From Petrolisthes cinctipes (lineage: Eukaryota > Arthropoda > Malacostraca > Decapoda > Porcellanidae): a stretch of 64,000 bases of DNA. The position numbers and the translations under genes are program-made. Under the pieces are notes generated by a model. It did not search any database. It was not told where the DNA came from and worked only from the letters and a program-made list of their open reading frames with translations. The stretch is taken from positions 260,501 through 324,500 of the forward strand of contig JAWQEG010002488.1 in NCBI GenBank assembly GCA_033782935.1, written 5' to 3'. Below are positions 25,683 to 39,174 of this stretch, piece after piece; within the stretch, counting starts at the first letter, position 1; the number at the start of each line of letters is the position of its first letter.

Positions 25683-26713
25683 TATCGACTTTGGGCACCT
25701 AAAATATCGATTTTTAGCATGTTTTGGGCCTATATTTTGAAAATATTCTAGCACTGAGTAGGCAAATACAGATCTCTTCTGGGACCCAAAAATATCAAAT
25801 TTTCGGGTGTTTTGATGCTGAATTTGAGATATAAACGGGTACAGAAGATGCATGCACATATCGACTTTTGGGCCACTAAAATATCGATTTTGAGCATGTT
25901 TTGGGTCTGTATCTTGAAAACATTCTAACTAAGAGTAGGCATGTACAGATCGCTTCTAGGACCCAAAAATACCGAATGTTCGGGTTTTTTTAGGTTGAAT
26001 TTGGGATATAAACGGGTGCAGAAGATGCATACACATATTAACTTTGGGCACCTAAAATATTGATTTTCAGCATGTTTTGGGCCTGTATCTGAGTAGGCAT
26101 GTACAGATCGCTTCTGGGACCCTAAAATATCGAATTTTCGGGTGTTTGGAGCCTGAATTTGAGATATAAACGGGTACAGAAGATGCATGCACATATCGAC
26201 TTTTGGGCACCTAAAAGATCGATTTTCAGTACGATATGGGCCTGTATTTTGAAAATACTCTAACACGGAGTAGGCATGTACAGTTCGCTTCTGGGACCCC
26301 AAAATATCAAATTTTCGGGTGTTTTTGGCCTGAATTTGAGATATCGACTTTGGGCACCTAAAATATCGATTTTAGCATGTTTTGGGCCTATATTTTGAAA
26401 ACATTCTAGCACTGACTAGGCATGTACAGTTCGCTTCTTGGACCCAAAAAATATCGAATTTTCAGGTGTTTTGAGGTTGAATTTGGGATATAAACGGGTG
26501 CAGAAGATGCATACACATATTGACTTTGGTCACCTAAAATATCGATTTTCAGCATGTTATAAGCCTGTATTTTAAAAAATACTCTAACACGGAGTAGGCA
26601 AGTACTGATCGCTTCTGGGACCCCAAAATATCGAATTTTCGGGTGTTTTGGGCCTGAATTTTAGATATCGACTTTGGGCACCTAAAATATCGATTTTTAG
26701 CATGTTTTGAGCC
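25683..26713 (+). repeat. 1-kb duplicated segment, copy 2 (partner 17500-18530)
   Basis: Offset 8,183 to 17500-18530. It has CAGCATGTTATAAGCC where the partner has CAGCATGTTATGGGCC, and CAAATTTTCGGGTGTTTTTGG near 26308. Confidence 0.82.
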
Positions 26714-27093
26714 TATATTTTGAAAACATTCTAGCACTGAGTAGGCATGTACAGATCGCTTCTGGGAACCAAAAATATATAATTTTCGTGTGTTTTGAGG
26801 TTGAATTTGAGATATAAACGAGTGCAGAAGATGCATACACATATTAACTTTGGGCACCTAAAATATCGATTTTCAGCATGTTTTGCGCCTGTATCTGAAT
26901 AGGCATGTACAGATCGCTTCTGGGACCCCAAAATATCAAATTTTCGAGTGTTTGGAGCTTGAATTTGAGATATAAACGGGTACAGAAGATGCATGCACAT
27001 ATCGACTTTTGAGCACCTAAAAGATCGATTTTCAGTATGTTATTGGCCTGTATTTTGAAAATACTCTAACATGGAGTAGGCATGTACAGTTCG
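26714..27093 (+). repeat. Satellite spacer between the 1-kb segment and block T copy 3
   Basis: Two to three monomers, including a TATATAATTTTCGTGTG variant (~26770) related to the one at 2822. Copy 1 of the neighbouring segment (17500-18530) passes directly into block T, so these monomers are extra here or were lost there. Confidence 0.7.
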
Positions 27094-28100
27094 CTTCTGG
27101 GACCCCAAAATATCGAATTTTCGGGTGTTTTGGGCCTGAATTTGAGATATCGATTTTGGGCACCTAAAATATCGATTTTTAGCATGTTTTGGGCCTATAT
27201 TTGAAAATACTCTGACACAGAGTAGGCATGTACAGATCGCTTCTGGCACTCCAAAATATCGAATTTTCGGGTGATTTGAGCCTGAATTTGAGATATAAAC
27301 GGGTACTGAAGATGCATGAACATATCGACTTTTGGGCCACTAAAATATCGATTTTGAGCATGTTTTGGGTCTGTTCTTGAAAACATTCTAACTAGGAGTA
27401 GGCATGTACAGATCGCTTCTAGGACAAAAAAATACCGAATTTTCGGGTGTTTTGAGCCTGAATTTGAGATATAAACGGTTACAGAAGATGCATGCACATA
27501 TCGACTTAGGACACTTAAAATATCTATTTTTAGCATGTTTTTAGCCTATATTTTGAAAACATTCTAGCATTGAGTACGTATGTACTGATTGCTTCTGGGA
27601 CCCAAAAATATCGAATTTTCGGGTGTTTTGAGGTTGAATTTGAGATATAAACGAGTGCAGAAGATGCATACATATATTAACTTTGGGCACCTAAAATATC
27701 GATTTTCAGCATGTTTTTTGCCTCTATCTGAGAAGGAATGTACATATCGCTTCTGGGACCCCAAAATATTGAATTTTCAGGTGTTTGGAGAATGAGTTTG
27801 AGTTATAAACGGGTACAAAAGATGCATGCACATATCGACTTTTGGGCACCTAAAAGATCGATTTTCAGTATGATATGGGCCTGTATTTTGAAAATACTCT
27901 AACACGGAGTAGGCATGTACAGTTCGCTTCTGGGACCCCAAAATATCGAATTTTCGGGTGTTTTGGGCCTGAATTTGAGATATCGACTTTGGGCACCTAA
28001 AATATCGATTTTTAGCATGTTTTGGGCCTATATTTTGAAAATATTCTAGCACTGAGTAGGCATGTACAGATTGCTTCTGGGACCCCAAAATATCAAATTT
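27094..28100 (+). repeat. Block T, copy 3 of 3
   Basis: Offset 19,764 from copy 1. It has its own substitutions (GAGTACGTATGTACTGATTGC near 27574, AGAATGAGTTTGAG near 27789), so it is the most diverged of the three. Confidence 0.82.
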
Positions 28101-30240
28101 TCGGGTGTTTTGATCCTGAATTTGAGATATAAACTTGTACAGAAGATGCATGCACATATCGACTTTTATGCACCTAAAATATCGATTTTGAGCATGTTTT
28201 GGGTCGGTATCTTGAAAACATTCTAACTAGGAGTAGGCATGTACAGATCGCTTCTAGGACTCAAAAATACCGAATTTTCGGGTGTTTTGAGCCTGAATTT
28301 GAGATATAAACGGGTACAGAAGATGCATGCACATATCGACTTTGGACACATAAAATAACGATTTTTAGCATGTTTTGAGCCAATATTTTGAAAACATTCT
28401 AGCACTGAGTATTCATGTACAGATCGCTTCTGGGACCCAAAAATATCGAATTTTCGGGTGTTTTGAGGTTAAATTTGGGATATAAACGGGTGCAGAAGAT
28501 GCATACACATATTGACTTTGTGCACCTAAAATATCGATTTTTAGCATGTTATGGGCCTGTATTTTGAAAATACTCTAACACATAGTAGGCAGGTACAGAT
28601 CGCTTCTGGAACCCCAAAATATCGAATTTTCGGGTGTTTTCGGCCTAAATTTGAGATATAAACGGGTACAGAAGATGCATGCACATATCGACTTTTGGGT
28701 CACTAAAATATCGATTTTGAGCATGTTTTGGGTCTGTATCTTGAAAACATTCTAACTAAGAGTAGGCATGTACAGATCGCTTCTAGGACCCAAAAATACC
28801 GAATGTTCGGGTTTTTTGAGGTTGAATTTGGGATATAAACGGGTGCAGAAGATGCATACACATATTGACTTTGGTCACCTATAATATCGATTTTCAGCAT
28901 GTTTTGGGCCTGTATTTTGAAAATACTTTAACACGGAGTAGGCAAGTACAGATTGCTTCTGGGACCTCAAAATATCGAATTTTCGGGTGTTTTGAGGTTG
29001 AATTTGAGATATAAACGGTTACAGAAGATGCATGCACATATCGAGTTAGGACACTTAAAATATCTATTTTTAGCATGTTTTGAGCCTATATTTTGAAAAA
29101 TTTCTAGCACTGAGTAGGCATGTACAGATTGCTTCTGGGACCCAAAAATATCGAATTTTCGGGTGTTTTGAGATTGAATATGAGATATAAACGAGTTCAG
29201 AAGATGCATACATATATTAACTTTGGGCACCTAAAATATCGATTTTCAGCATGTTTTGGGCCTGTATCTGAGTAGGCATGTACATATCGCTTCTGGGACC
29301 CCAAAATATCGAATTTTCGGGTGTTTGGAGCCAGAGTTTGAGATATAAACGGGTACAGAAGATGCATGAACATATCGACTTTTGGGCACCTAAAAGATCG
29401 ATTTTCAGTGTGATATGGGCCTGTATTTTGAAAATATTCTAGCACTGAGTAGGCATGTACAGATCACTTCTGGGACCCCAAAATATCGAATTTTCGGGTG
29501 TTTTAATCCTGAAATTGAGATATAATCGGGTGCAGAAGATGCATACACATATTGACTTTGGACACTTAAAATATCTATTTTTAGCATGTTTTGGGCCTAT
29601 ATTTTGAAAACATTCTAGCACTGAGTAGGCATTTACAAATCGCTTCTGGGATCCAAAAATATCGAATTTTCGGGTGTTTTGAGGTTGAATTTGAGATATA
29701 AACGAGTGCAGAAGATGCATACACATATTAACTTTGGGCACCTAAAATATCGATTTTCAGCATGTTTTGGGCCTGTATCTGAGTAGGCATGTACAGATCG
29801 CTTCTGGGACCCCAAAATATCGAATTTTCGGGTGTTTGGAGCCTGAGTTTGAGATATAAACGGGTACAGAAGAGGCATGCACATATCGACTTTTGGGCAC
29901 GTAAAGGATCGATTTTCAGTATGATATGGGCCTGTATTTTGAAAATACTCTAACACGGAGTAGGCATGTACAGTTCGCTTCTGGGACCCCAAAATATCGA
30001 GTTTTCGGGTCTTTTGGGCCTGAATTTGAGATATCGACTTTGGGCACCTAAAATATCGATTTTTAGCATGTTTTGGGCCTATATTTTGAAAATATTCTAG
30101 CACTAAGTAGGCATGTACAGATCACTTCTGGGACCCTAAAATATCGAATTTTCGGGTGTTTTGATCCTGAAATTGAGATATAAACGGGTACAGAAGATGC
30201 ATGCACATATCGACTTTGTATACTTAAAATATCGATTTTT
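28101..30240 (+). repeat. Transition between domain (i) and domain (ii) monomers
   Basis: Monomers typical of the first 28 kb (CTTTTATGCACC near 28164, GAGTATTCATG near 28406) give way to those typical of 30-47 kb (GGATCCAAAAATATCG near 29648, TTAGCGTGTTTTGAGCC near 30238). I saw no foreign sequence at the transition. Confidence 0.7.
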
Positions 30241-30574
30241 AGCGTGTTTTGAGCCTATATTTTGAAAACATTCTTGCACTAACTAGGCATATACAGTTCG
30301 CTTCTGGGACCCCAAAAATATCGAATTTTCGGGAGTTTTGAGGTTGAATTTGGGATATAAACGGGTGCAGAAGATGCATACACATATTGACTTTGGTCAC
30401 CCAAAATATCGATTTTCAGCATGTTTTGGGCCTGTATTTTGAAAATACTCTAACACGGAGTAGGCAAGTACAGATCACTTCTAGGACCAAAAAATATCGA
30501 CTTTTTCGCGTGTTTGGAGCCTGAATTTGAGGTATAAACAGGTACAGAAGATGCATGCACATATCGACTTTTGG
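30241..30574 (+). repeat. First marker monomers of domain (ii)
   Basis: Holds the first GGCATATACAGTTCGC monomer (~30287), preceded by TAGCGTGTTTTGAGCC. I did not see this monomer subtype anywhere in the first 30 kb. It recurs near 32155, 32990, 35825, 37355, 39048, 41350, 57266, 59435, 61447 and 62458. Confidence 0.75.
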
Positions 30575-32200
30575 GCACTTAAAATATCGATTTTGGGCAT
30601 GTTTTGGGTCTGTATCTTGAAAACATTCTAACTAGGAGTAGGCATGTACAGATCGCTTCTAGGACCTTAAAATACCGAATTTTCAGGTGTTTTGAGCCTG
30701 AATTTGAGATATAAACGGGTACAGAAGATGCATGCACATATCGACTTTGGATAATTAAAATAACGATTTTAAGCATGTTTTGAGCCTATATTTTGAAAAA
30801 ATTCTAGCACTGAGTATTCATGTACAGATCGCTTCTGGGACCCAAAAATATCGAACTTTCGGGTGTTTTGAGGTTGAATTTGGTATATAAACGGGTCCAT
30901 AAGATGCATACACATATTGACTTTGGTCACCTAAAATATCGATTTTCAGCATGTCTTGGGCCTGTATCTTAGTAGGCATGTACAGATCGCTTCTGGGACC
31001 CCAAAATATCGAATTTTCGGGTTTTTGGAGCCTGAATTTGAGATATAAACGGGTACAGAAGATGCATGCACATATCGACTTTTGGGCACCTAAAAGATCG
31101 ATTTTCAGTATGTTATGGGCCTGCATTTTCAAAATACTCTAACACGGAGTAGGCATGTACAGATCGCTTCTGGGACCCCAAAATATCAAATTTTCAGGTG
31201 TTTTTGGCATGAATTTGAGATATCGACTTTGGGCACCTAAAATATCGATTTTTAGCATGTTTTGGGCTTATGTTTTGAAAATATTCTAGCACTAAGTAGG
31301 CATGTACAGATCACTTCTGGGACCCCAAAATATCGAATTTTCGGGTGTTTTGAACCTGAATTTGAGATATAAACGGGTACAGAAGATGCATGCACATATC
31401 GACTTTGGACACTTAAAATATCGATTTTTAGCATGTTTAGAGCCTATATTTTGAAAACCTTCTAGCACTGAGTAGGCATGTACAGTTCGCTTCTGGGGTC
31501 CCAAAAATATCGAATTTTCGGGTGTTTTGAGGTTGAATTTGGTATATAAACGGGTCCATAAGATGCATACACATATTGACTTTGGTCACCTAAAATATCG
31601 ATTTTCAGCATGTTTTGGTCCTGTATTTTGAAAATACTCTAACACGGAATAGGCAAGTACAGATCGCTTCTGGGACCTCAAAATATCGAATTTTCGGGTG
31701 TTTGGAGCCTGAGTTTGAGATATAAACGGGTACAGAAGATGCATGAACATATCGACCTTTGGTCACCTAAAATATCGATTTTCAGCATGTTTTGGGCCTG
31801 TATTTTGAAAATACTCTAACACGGAGTAGGCATGTACAGTTCGCTTCTGGGACCCCAAAACATCGAATTTTCGGGTCTTTTGGGCCTGAATTTGAGATAT
31901 CGACTTTGGGCACCTAAAATATCGATTTTAAGCATGTTTTGGGCCTATATTTTGAAAATATTCTAGCACTAAGTAGGCATGTACAGATCACTTCTGGGAC
32001 CCCAAAATATAGAATTTTCGGGTGTTTTGATCCTGAATTTGAGATATAAACGGGTACAGAAGATGCATGCACTTATCGACTTTGGAAACTTAAAATATCG
32101 ATTTTTAGCGTGTTTTGAGCCTATATTTTGAAAACATTCTTGCACTGATTAGGCATATACAGTTCGCTTCTGGGACCCAAAAATATCGAATTTTCGGGTG
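30575..32200 (+). repeat. 1.6-kb duplicated segment, copy 1 (partner 34247-35873)
   Basis: Collinear with 34247-35873 at offset 3,672, rising to 3,673 after an extra T near 35600. Shared diagnostics are GGACCTTAAAATACCG, CAGCATGTCTTGGGCC, GCCTGCATTTTCAAAATAC and the GAACATATCGACC monomer near 31747. Confidence 0.83.
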
Positions 32201-34246
32201 TTTTGAGGTTGAATTTGGTATATAAACGGGTCCATAAGATGCTTACACATATTGACTTTGGACACTTAAAATATCGATTTTTAGCATGTTTAGAGCCTAT
32301 ATTTTGAAAACCTTCTAGCACTGAGTAGGCATGTACAGTTCGCTTCTGGGGTCCCAAAAATATCGAATTTTCGGGTGTTTTGAGGTTGAATTTGGTATAT
32401 AAACTGGTCCATAAGATGCATACACATATTGACTTTGGTCACCTAAAATATCGATTTTCAGCATGTTTTGGGCCTGTATCTGAGTGGGCATGTACAGATC
32501 GCTTCTGGGACCCCAAAATATCGAATTTTCGGGTGTTTGGAGCCTGAGTTTGAGATATAAACGGGTACAGAAGATGCATGCACATATCGACTTTTGGGCA
32601 CGTAAAGGATCTATTTTCAGTATGATATGGGCCTGTATTTTGAAAATACTCTAACACGGAGTAGGCATGTACAGTTCGCTTCTGGGACCCCAAAATATCG
32701 AATTTTCGGGTGTTTTGGGCCTGAATTTGAGATATCGACTTTGGGCACCTAAAATATCGATTTTTAGCATGTTTTGGGCCTATATTTTGAAAATATTCTA
32801 GCACTAAGTAGGCTTGTACAGATCACTTCTGGGACCCCAAAATATCGAATTTTCTGGTGTTTTGATCCTGAATTTGAGATATAAACGGGTACAGAAGATG
32901 CATGCACTTATCGACTTTGGATACTTAAAATATCGATTTTTAGCGTGTTTTGAGCCTATATTTTGAAAACATTCTTGCACTGATTAAGCATATACAGTTC
33001 GCTTCTGGGACCCCAAAAATATCGAATTTTCGGGAGTTTTGAGGTTGAATTTGGGATATAAACGGGTGCAGAAGATGCATACACATATTGACTTTGGTCA
33101 CCTAAAATATCGATTTTCAGCATGTTTTGGGCCTGTATTTTGAAAATACTCTAACACGGAGTAGATCACTTATAGGACCAAAAAATATCGAAATTTCGGG
33201 TGTTTGGAGCCTGAATTTGAGGTATAAACAGGTACAGAAGATGCATGCACATATCGACTTTTGGACACCTAAAATATCGATTTTCTGTATGTTTTGGGCC
33301 TGTATTTAGAAAATACTCTAAAACGGAGTAGGTATGTACAGATCGCTTCTCTGACCCCAAAATTTCGAATTTTCGGGTGTTTTGGGGCTGAATTTGAGAT
33401 ATCTACTTTTTGCACCTAATATTTAGATTTTTAGCATGTTTTGGGCCTATATTTGAAAATACTCTAACACAGAGTAGGCATGTACAGATCGCTTCTGGCA
33501 CTCCAAAATATCGAATTTTCGGGTGTTTTGAGCCTGAATTTGATATATAAACGGGTACTGAAGATGCATGAACATATCGACTTTTCGGCCACTAAAATAT
33601 CGATTTTAAGCATGTTTTGGGTCTGTATCTTGAAAACATTCTAACTAGGAGTAGGCATGTACAGATCGCTTCTAGGACAAAAAAATATCGAATTTTCGGG
33701 AGTTTCGAGCTTGAATTTGAGATATAAACGGGTACAGAAGATGAATGCACATATCGACTTTGGACACTTAAAATATCTATTTTTAGCATGTTTTGAGCCT
33801 ATATTTTGAAAACATTCTAGCACTGAGTAGGCATTTACAAATCGCTTCTGGGATCCAAAAATATCGAATTTTCGGGTGTTTTGAGGTTGAATTTGAGATA
33901 TAAACGAGTGCAGAAGATGCATACACATATTAACTTTGGGCACCTAAAATATCGATTTTCAGCATGTTTTGGGCCTGTATCTGAGTAGGCATGTACAGAT
34001 CGCTTCTGGGACCCCAAAATATCGAATTTACGGGTGTTTGGAGCCTGAGTTTGAGATATAAACGGGTACAGAAGATGCATGCACATATCGACTTTTGGGC
34101 ACGTAAAGGATCGATTTTCAGTATGATATGGGCCTGTATTTTGAAAATACTCTAACACGGAGTAGGCATGTACAGTTCGCTTCTGGGACCCCAAAATATC
34201 GAATTTTCGGGTGTTTTGGGCCTGAATTTGAGATATCGACTTTTGG
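32201..34246 (+). repeat. Satellite, domain (ii), mixed monomers
   Basis: Includes two GGCATATACAG-type marker monomers, a 167-bp deletion monomer (anchors 33120 and 33287) and the TTCTCTGACCCCAAAATTTCG variant near 33349. The part from ~33640 to 34090 matches 29440-29890 at offset 4,202. Confidence 0.78.
33166..33167 (+). repeat. Junction of a 10-bp deletion in half A
   Basis: The usual GGAGTAGGCAAGTACAGATCAC is shortened to GGAGTAGATCAC, giving a 167-bp monomer (177 minus 10). Sister monomers at about 30470 and 36855 keep the full sequence, so this is a private, recent loss. Confidence 0.75.
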
Positions 34247-35873
34247 GCACCTAAAATATCGATTTTGGGTATGTTTTGGGTCTGTATCATGAAAACATTC
34301 TAACTAGGACTAGGCATGTACAGATCGCTTCTAGGACCTTAAAATACCGAATTTTCGGGTGTTTTGAGCCTGAATTTGAGATATAAACGGGTACAGAAGA
34401 TGCATGCACATATCGACTTTGGACACTTAAAATAACGATTTTTAGCATGTTTTGAGCCTATATTTTGAAAACATTCTAGCACTGAGTATTCATGTACAGA
34501 TCGCTTCTGGGACCCAAAAATATCGAACTTTCGGGTGTTTTGAGGTTGAATTTGGGATATAAACGGGTGCAGAAGATGCATACACATATTGACTTTGTGC
34601 ACCTAAAAAATCGATTTTCAGCATGTCTTGGGCCTGTATCTGAGTAGGCATGTACAGATCGCTTCTGGGACCCCAAAATATCGAATTTTCGGGTATTTGG
34701 AGCCTGAATTTGAGATATAAACGGGTACAGAAGATGCATGCACATATCGACTTTTGGGCACCTAAAAGATCGATTTTCAGTATGTTATGGGCCTGCATTT
34801 TCAAAATACTCTAACACGGAGTAGGCATGTACAGATCGCTTCTGGGACCCCAAAATATCGAATTTTCAGGTGTTTTTGGCCTGAATTTGAGATATCGACT
34901 TTGGGCACCTAAAATATCGATTTTTAGCATGTTTTGGGCCTATGTTTTGAAAATATTCTAGCACTAAGTAGGCATGTACAGATCACTTCTGGGACCCCAA
35001 AATATCGAATTTTCGGGTGTTTTGATCCTGAATTTGAGATATAAACGGGTACAGAAGATGCATGCACATATCGACTTTGGACACTTAAAATATCGATTTT
35101 TAGCATGTTTAGAGCCTATATTTTGAAAACCTTCTAGCACTGAGTAGGCATGTACAGTTCGCTTCTGGGGCCACAAAAATATCGAATTTTCGGGAGTTTT
35201 GAGGTTGAATTTGGTATATAAACGGGTCCATAAGATGCATACACATATTGACTTTGGTCACCTAAAATATCGATTTTCAGCATGTTTTGGGCCTGTATTT
35301 TAAAAATACTCTAACACGGAATAGGCAAGTACAGATCGCTTCTGGGACCCCAAAATATCGAATTTTCGGGTGTTTGGAGCCTGAGTTTGAGATATAAACG
35401 GGTACAGAAGATGCATGAACATATCGACCTTTTGTCACCTAAAATATCGATTTTCAGCATGTTTTGGGCCTGTATTTTGAAAATACTCTAACACGGAGTA
35501 GGCATGTACAGTTCGCTTCTGGGACCCCAAAATATCGAATTTTCGGGTGTTTTGGGCCTGAATTTGAGATATCGACTTTGGGCACCTAAAATATCGATTT
35601 TTTAGCATGTTTTGGGCCTATATTTTGAAAATATTCTAGCACTAAGTAGGCATGTACAGATCACTTCTGGGACCTCAAAATATCGAATTTTCGGGTGTTT
35701 TGATCCTGAATTTAAGATATAAACCGGTACAGAAGATGAATGCACATATCGACTTTGGATACTTAAAATATCGATTTTTAGCGTGTTTTGAGCCTATATT
35801 TTGAAAACATTCTTGCACTGACTAGGCATATACAGTTCGCTTCTGGGACCCCAAAAATATCGAATTTTCGGGA
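34247..35873 (+). repeat. 1.6-kb duplicated segment, copy 2 (partner 30575-32200)
   Basis: Partner of 30575-32200. It ends inside the GGCATATACAG marker monomer, after which the regular 9-monomer HOR begins. Confidence 0.82.
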
Positions 35874-35957
35874 GTTTTGAGGTTGAATTTGGGATATAAA
35901 CGGGTGCAGAAGATGCATACACATATTGACTTTGGTCACCTAAAATATCGATTTTCA

Positions 35958-37486
35958 GCATGTTTTGGGCCTGTATTTTGAAAACATTCTAACTAGGAGT
36001 AGGCATGTACAGATCGCTTCTAGGACCTTAACATACCGAATTTTCGGGTGTTTTGAGCCTGAATTTGAGATATAAACGGGTACAGAAGATGCATGCACAT
36101 ATCGACTTTGGACACTTAAAATAACGATTTTTAGCATGTTTTGAGCCTATATTTTGAAAACATTCTAGCACTGAGTATTCATGTACAGATCGCTTCTGGG
36201 ACCCAAAAATATCGAACTTTCGGGTGTTTTGAGGTTGAATTTGGGATATAAACGGGTGCAGAAGATGCATACACATATTGACTTTGGGCACCTAAAATAT
36301 CGATTTTCAGCATGTCTTGGGCCTGTATTTTAAAAATACTCTAACACGCAATAGGCAAGTACAGATCGCTTCTGGGACCCCAAAATATCGAATTTTCGGG
36401 TGTTTGGAGCCTGAGTTTGAGATATCGACTTTGTGCACCTAAAATATCGATTTTTAGCATGTTTTGGGCCTATGTTTTGAAAATATTCTAGCAATAAGTA
36501 GGCATGTACAGATCACTTCTGGGACCCCAAAATATCGAATTTTCGGGTGTTTTGATCCTGAATTTGAGATATAAACGGGTACAGAAGATGCATGCACATA
36601 TCGACTTTGGACACATAAAATATCGATTTTTAACATGTTTAGAGCCTATATTTTGAAAACCTTCTTGCACTGAGTAGGCATGTACAGTTCGCTTCTGGGG
36701 CCCCAAAAATATCGAATTTTCGGGTGTTTTGAGGTTGAATTTGGTATATAAACGGGTCCATAAGATGCATACACATATTGACTTTGGTCACCTAAAATAT
36801 CGATTTCAGCATGTTTTGGGCCTGTATTTTGAAAATACTCTAACACGGAGTAGGCAAGTACAGATCACTTCTAGGACCAAAAAATATCTAATTTTCAGGT
36901 GTTTGGAGCCTGAATTTGAGATATAAACGGGTACAGAAGATGCATGCACATATCGACTTTTGGGCACTTAAAAGATCGATTTTCAGTATGATATGGGCCT
37001 GTATTTTGAAAATACTCTAACACGGAGTAGGCATGTACAGTTCGCTTCTGGGACCCCAAAATATCGAATTTTCGGGTGTTTTGGGCCTGAATTTGAGATA
37101 TCGACTTTGGGCACCTAAAATATCGATTTTTTAGCATGTTTTGGGCCTATATTTTGAAAATATTCTAGCACTAAGTAGGCATGTACAGATCACTTCTGGG
37201 ACCTCAAAATATCGAATTTTCGGGTGTTTTGATCCTGAATTTGAGATATAAACGGGTACAGAAGATGAATGCACATATCGACTTTGGATACTTAAAATAT
37301 CGATTTTTAGCGTGTTTTGAGCCTATAATTTGAAAACATTCTTGCACTGACTAGGCATATACAGTTCGCTTCTGGGACCCCAAAAATATCGAATTTTCGG
37401 GAGTTTTGAGGTTGAATTTGGGATATAAACGGGTGCAGAAGATGCATACACATATTGACTTTCGTCACCTAAAATATCGATTTTCA
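35958..37486 (+). repeat. 9-monomer HOR, 1,529 bp
   Basis: Anchors at 35958, 36134, 36310, 36457, 36633, 36809, 36986, 37134, 37310 and 37487 give spacings 176, 176, 147, 176, 176, 177, 148, 176 and 177, summing to 1,529. The repeat is recognisable from about 35467. Private markers include GGACCTTAACATACCG, a TAACATGTTTAGAGCC monomer and a GATTTCAGC monomer that has lost one T of the ATCGATTTT run. Confidence 0.9.
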
Positions 37487-39174
37487 GCATGTTTTGGGCC
37501 TGTATTTTGAAAACATTCTAACTAGGAGTAGGCATGTACAGATCGCTTCTAGGACCTTAACATACCGAATTTTCGGGTGTTTTGAGCCTGAATTTGAGAT
37601 ATAAACGGGTACAGAAGATGCATGCACATATCGACTTTGGACACTTAAAATATCGATTTTTAGCATGTTTTGAGCCTATATTTTGAAAACATTCTAGCAC
37701 TGAGTATTCATGTACAGATCGCTTCTGGGACCCAAAAATATCGAACTTTCGGGTGTTTTGAGGTTGAATTTGGGATATAAACGGGTGCAGAAGATGCATA
37801 CACATATTGACTTTGTGCACCTAAAATATCGATTTTCAGCATGTCTTGGGCCTGTATCTGAGTAGGCATGTACAGATCGCTTCTGGGACCCAAAAATATA
37901 GAATTTTCTTGTATTTGGAGCCTGAATTTGAGATATAAACGGGTACAGAAGATGCATGCACATATCGACTTTAGGGCACCTAAAAGATCGATTTTCAGTA
38001 TGTTATGGGCCTGCATTTTCAAAATACTCTAACACGGAGTAGGCATTTACAGATCGCTTCTGGGACCCCAAAATATCGAATTTTCAGGTGTTTTTTGCCT
38101 GAATTTGAGATATCGACTTTGTGCACCTAAAATATCGATTTTTAGCATGTTTTGGGCCTATGTTTTGAAAATATTCTAGAACTAATTAGGCATGTACAGA
38201 TCACTTCTGGGACCCCAAAATATCGAATTTTCGGGTGTTTTGATCCTGAATTTGAGATATAAACGGGTACAGAAGATGCATGCACATATCGACTTTGGAC
38301 ACTTAAAATATCGATTTTTAGCATGTTTAGAGCCTATATTTTGAAAACCTTCTAGCACTGAGTAGGCATGGACAGTTCGCTTCTGGGGCCCCAAAAATAT
38401 CGAATTTTCGGGTGTTTTGAGGTTGAATTTGGTATATAAACGGGTCCATAAGATGCATACACATATTGACTTTGGTCACCTAAAATATCGATTTTCAGCA
38501 TGTTTTGGGCCTGTATTTTGAAAATACTCTAACACGGAATAGGCAAGTACAGATCGCTTCTGGGACCTCAAAATATCGAATTTTCGGGTGTTTGGAGCCT
38601 GAGTTTGAGATATAAACGGGTACAGAAGATGCATGCACATATCGACTTTTGGGCACCTAAAAGATCGATTTTTAGTATGATATGGGCCTGTATTTTGAAA
38701 ATACTCTAACACGGAGTAGGCATGTACAGTTCGCTTCTGGGACCCCAAAATATCGAATTTCCGGGTGTTTTGGGCCTGAATTTGAGATATCGACTTTGGG
38801 CACCTAAAATATCGATTTTTTAGCATGTTTTGGGCCTATATTTTGAAAATATTCTAGCACTAAGTAGGCATGTACAGATCACTTCTGGGACCTCAAAATA
38901 TCGAATTTTCGGGTGTTTTGATCCTGAATTTGAGATATAAACGGGTACAGAAGATGAATTCACATATCGACTTTGGATACTTAAAATATCTATTTTTAGC
39001 GTGTTTTGTGCCTATATTTTGAAAACATTCTTGCACTTACTAGGCATATACAGTTCGCTTCTGGGACCCAAAAATATCGAATTTTCGGGAGTTTTGAGGT
39101 TGAATTTGGGATATAAACGGGTGCAGAAGATGCATACACATATTGACTTTGTGCACCTAAAATATCGATTTTCA
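37487..39174 (+). repeat. HOR variant: the 9-mer plus one 159-bp monomer
   Basis: Same order of monomers as 35958-37486, but an extra 159-bp class S2 monomer lies between anchors 37839 and 37998. This lengthens the marker-to-marker distance from 1,529 to about 1,688 (37132 to 38821 is 1,689). The next cycle, from marker 37839 to 39175, is only 1,336 bp because two 176-bp monomers are missing. The HOR changes length only by whole monomers. Confidence 0.85.
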
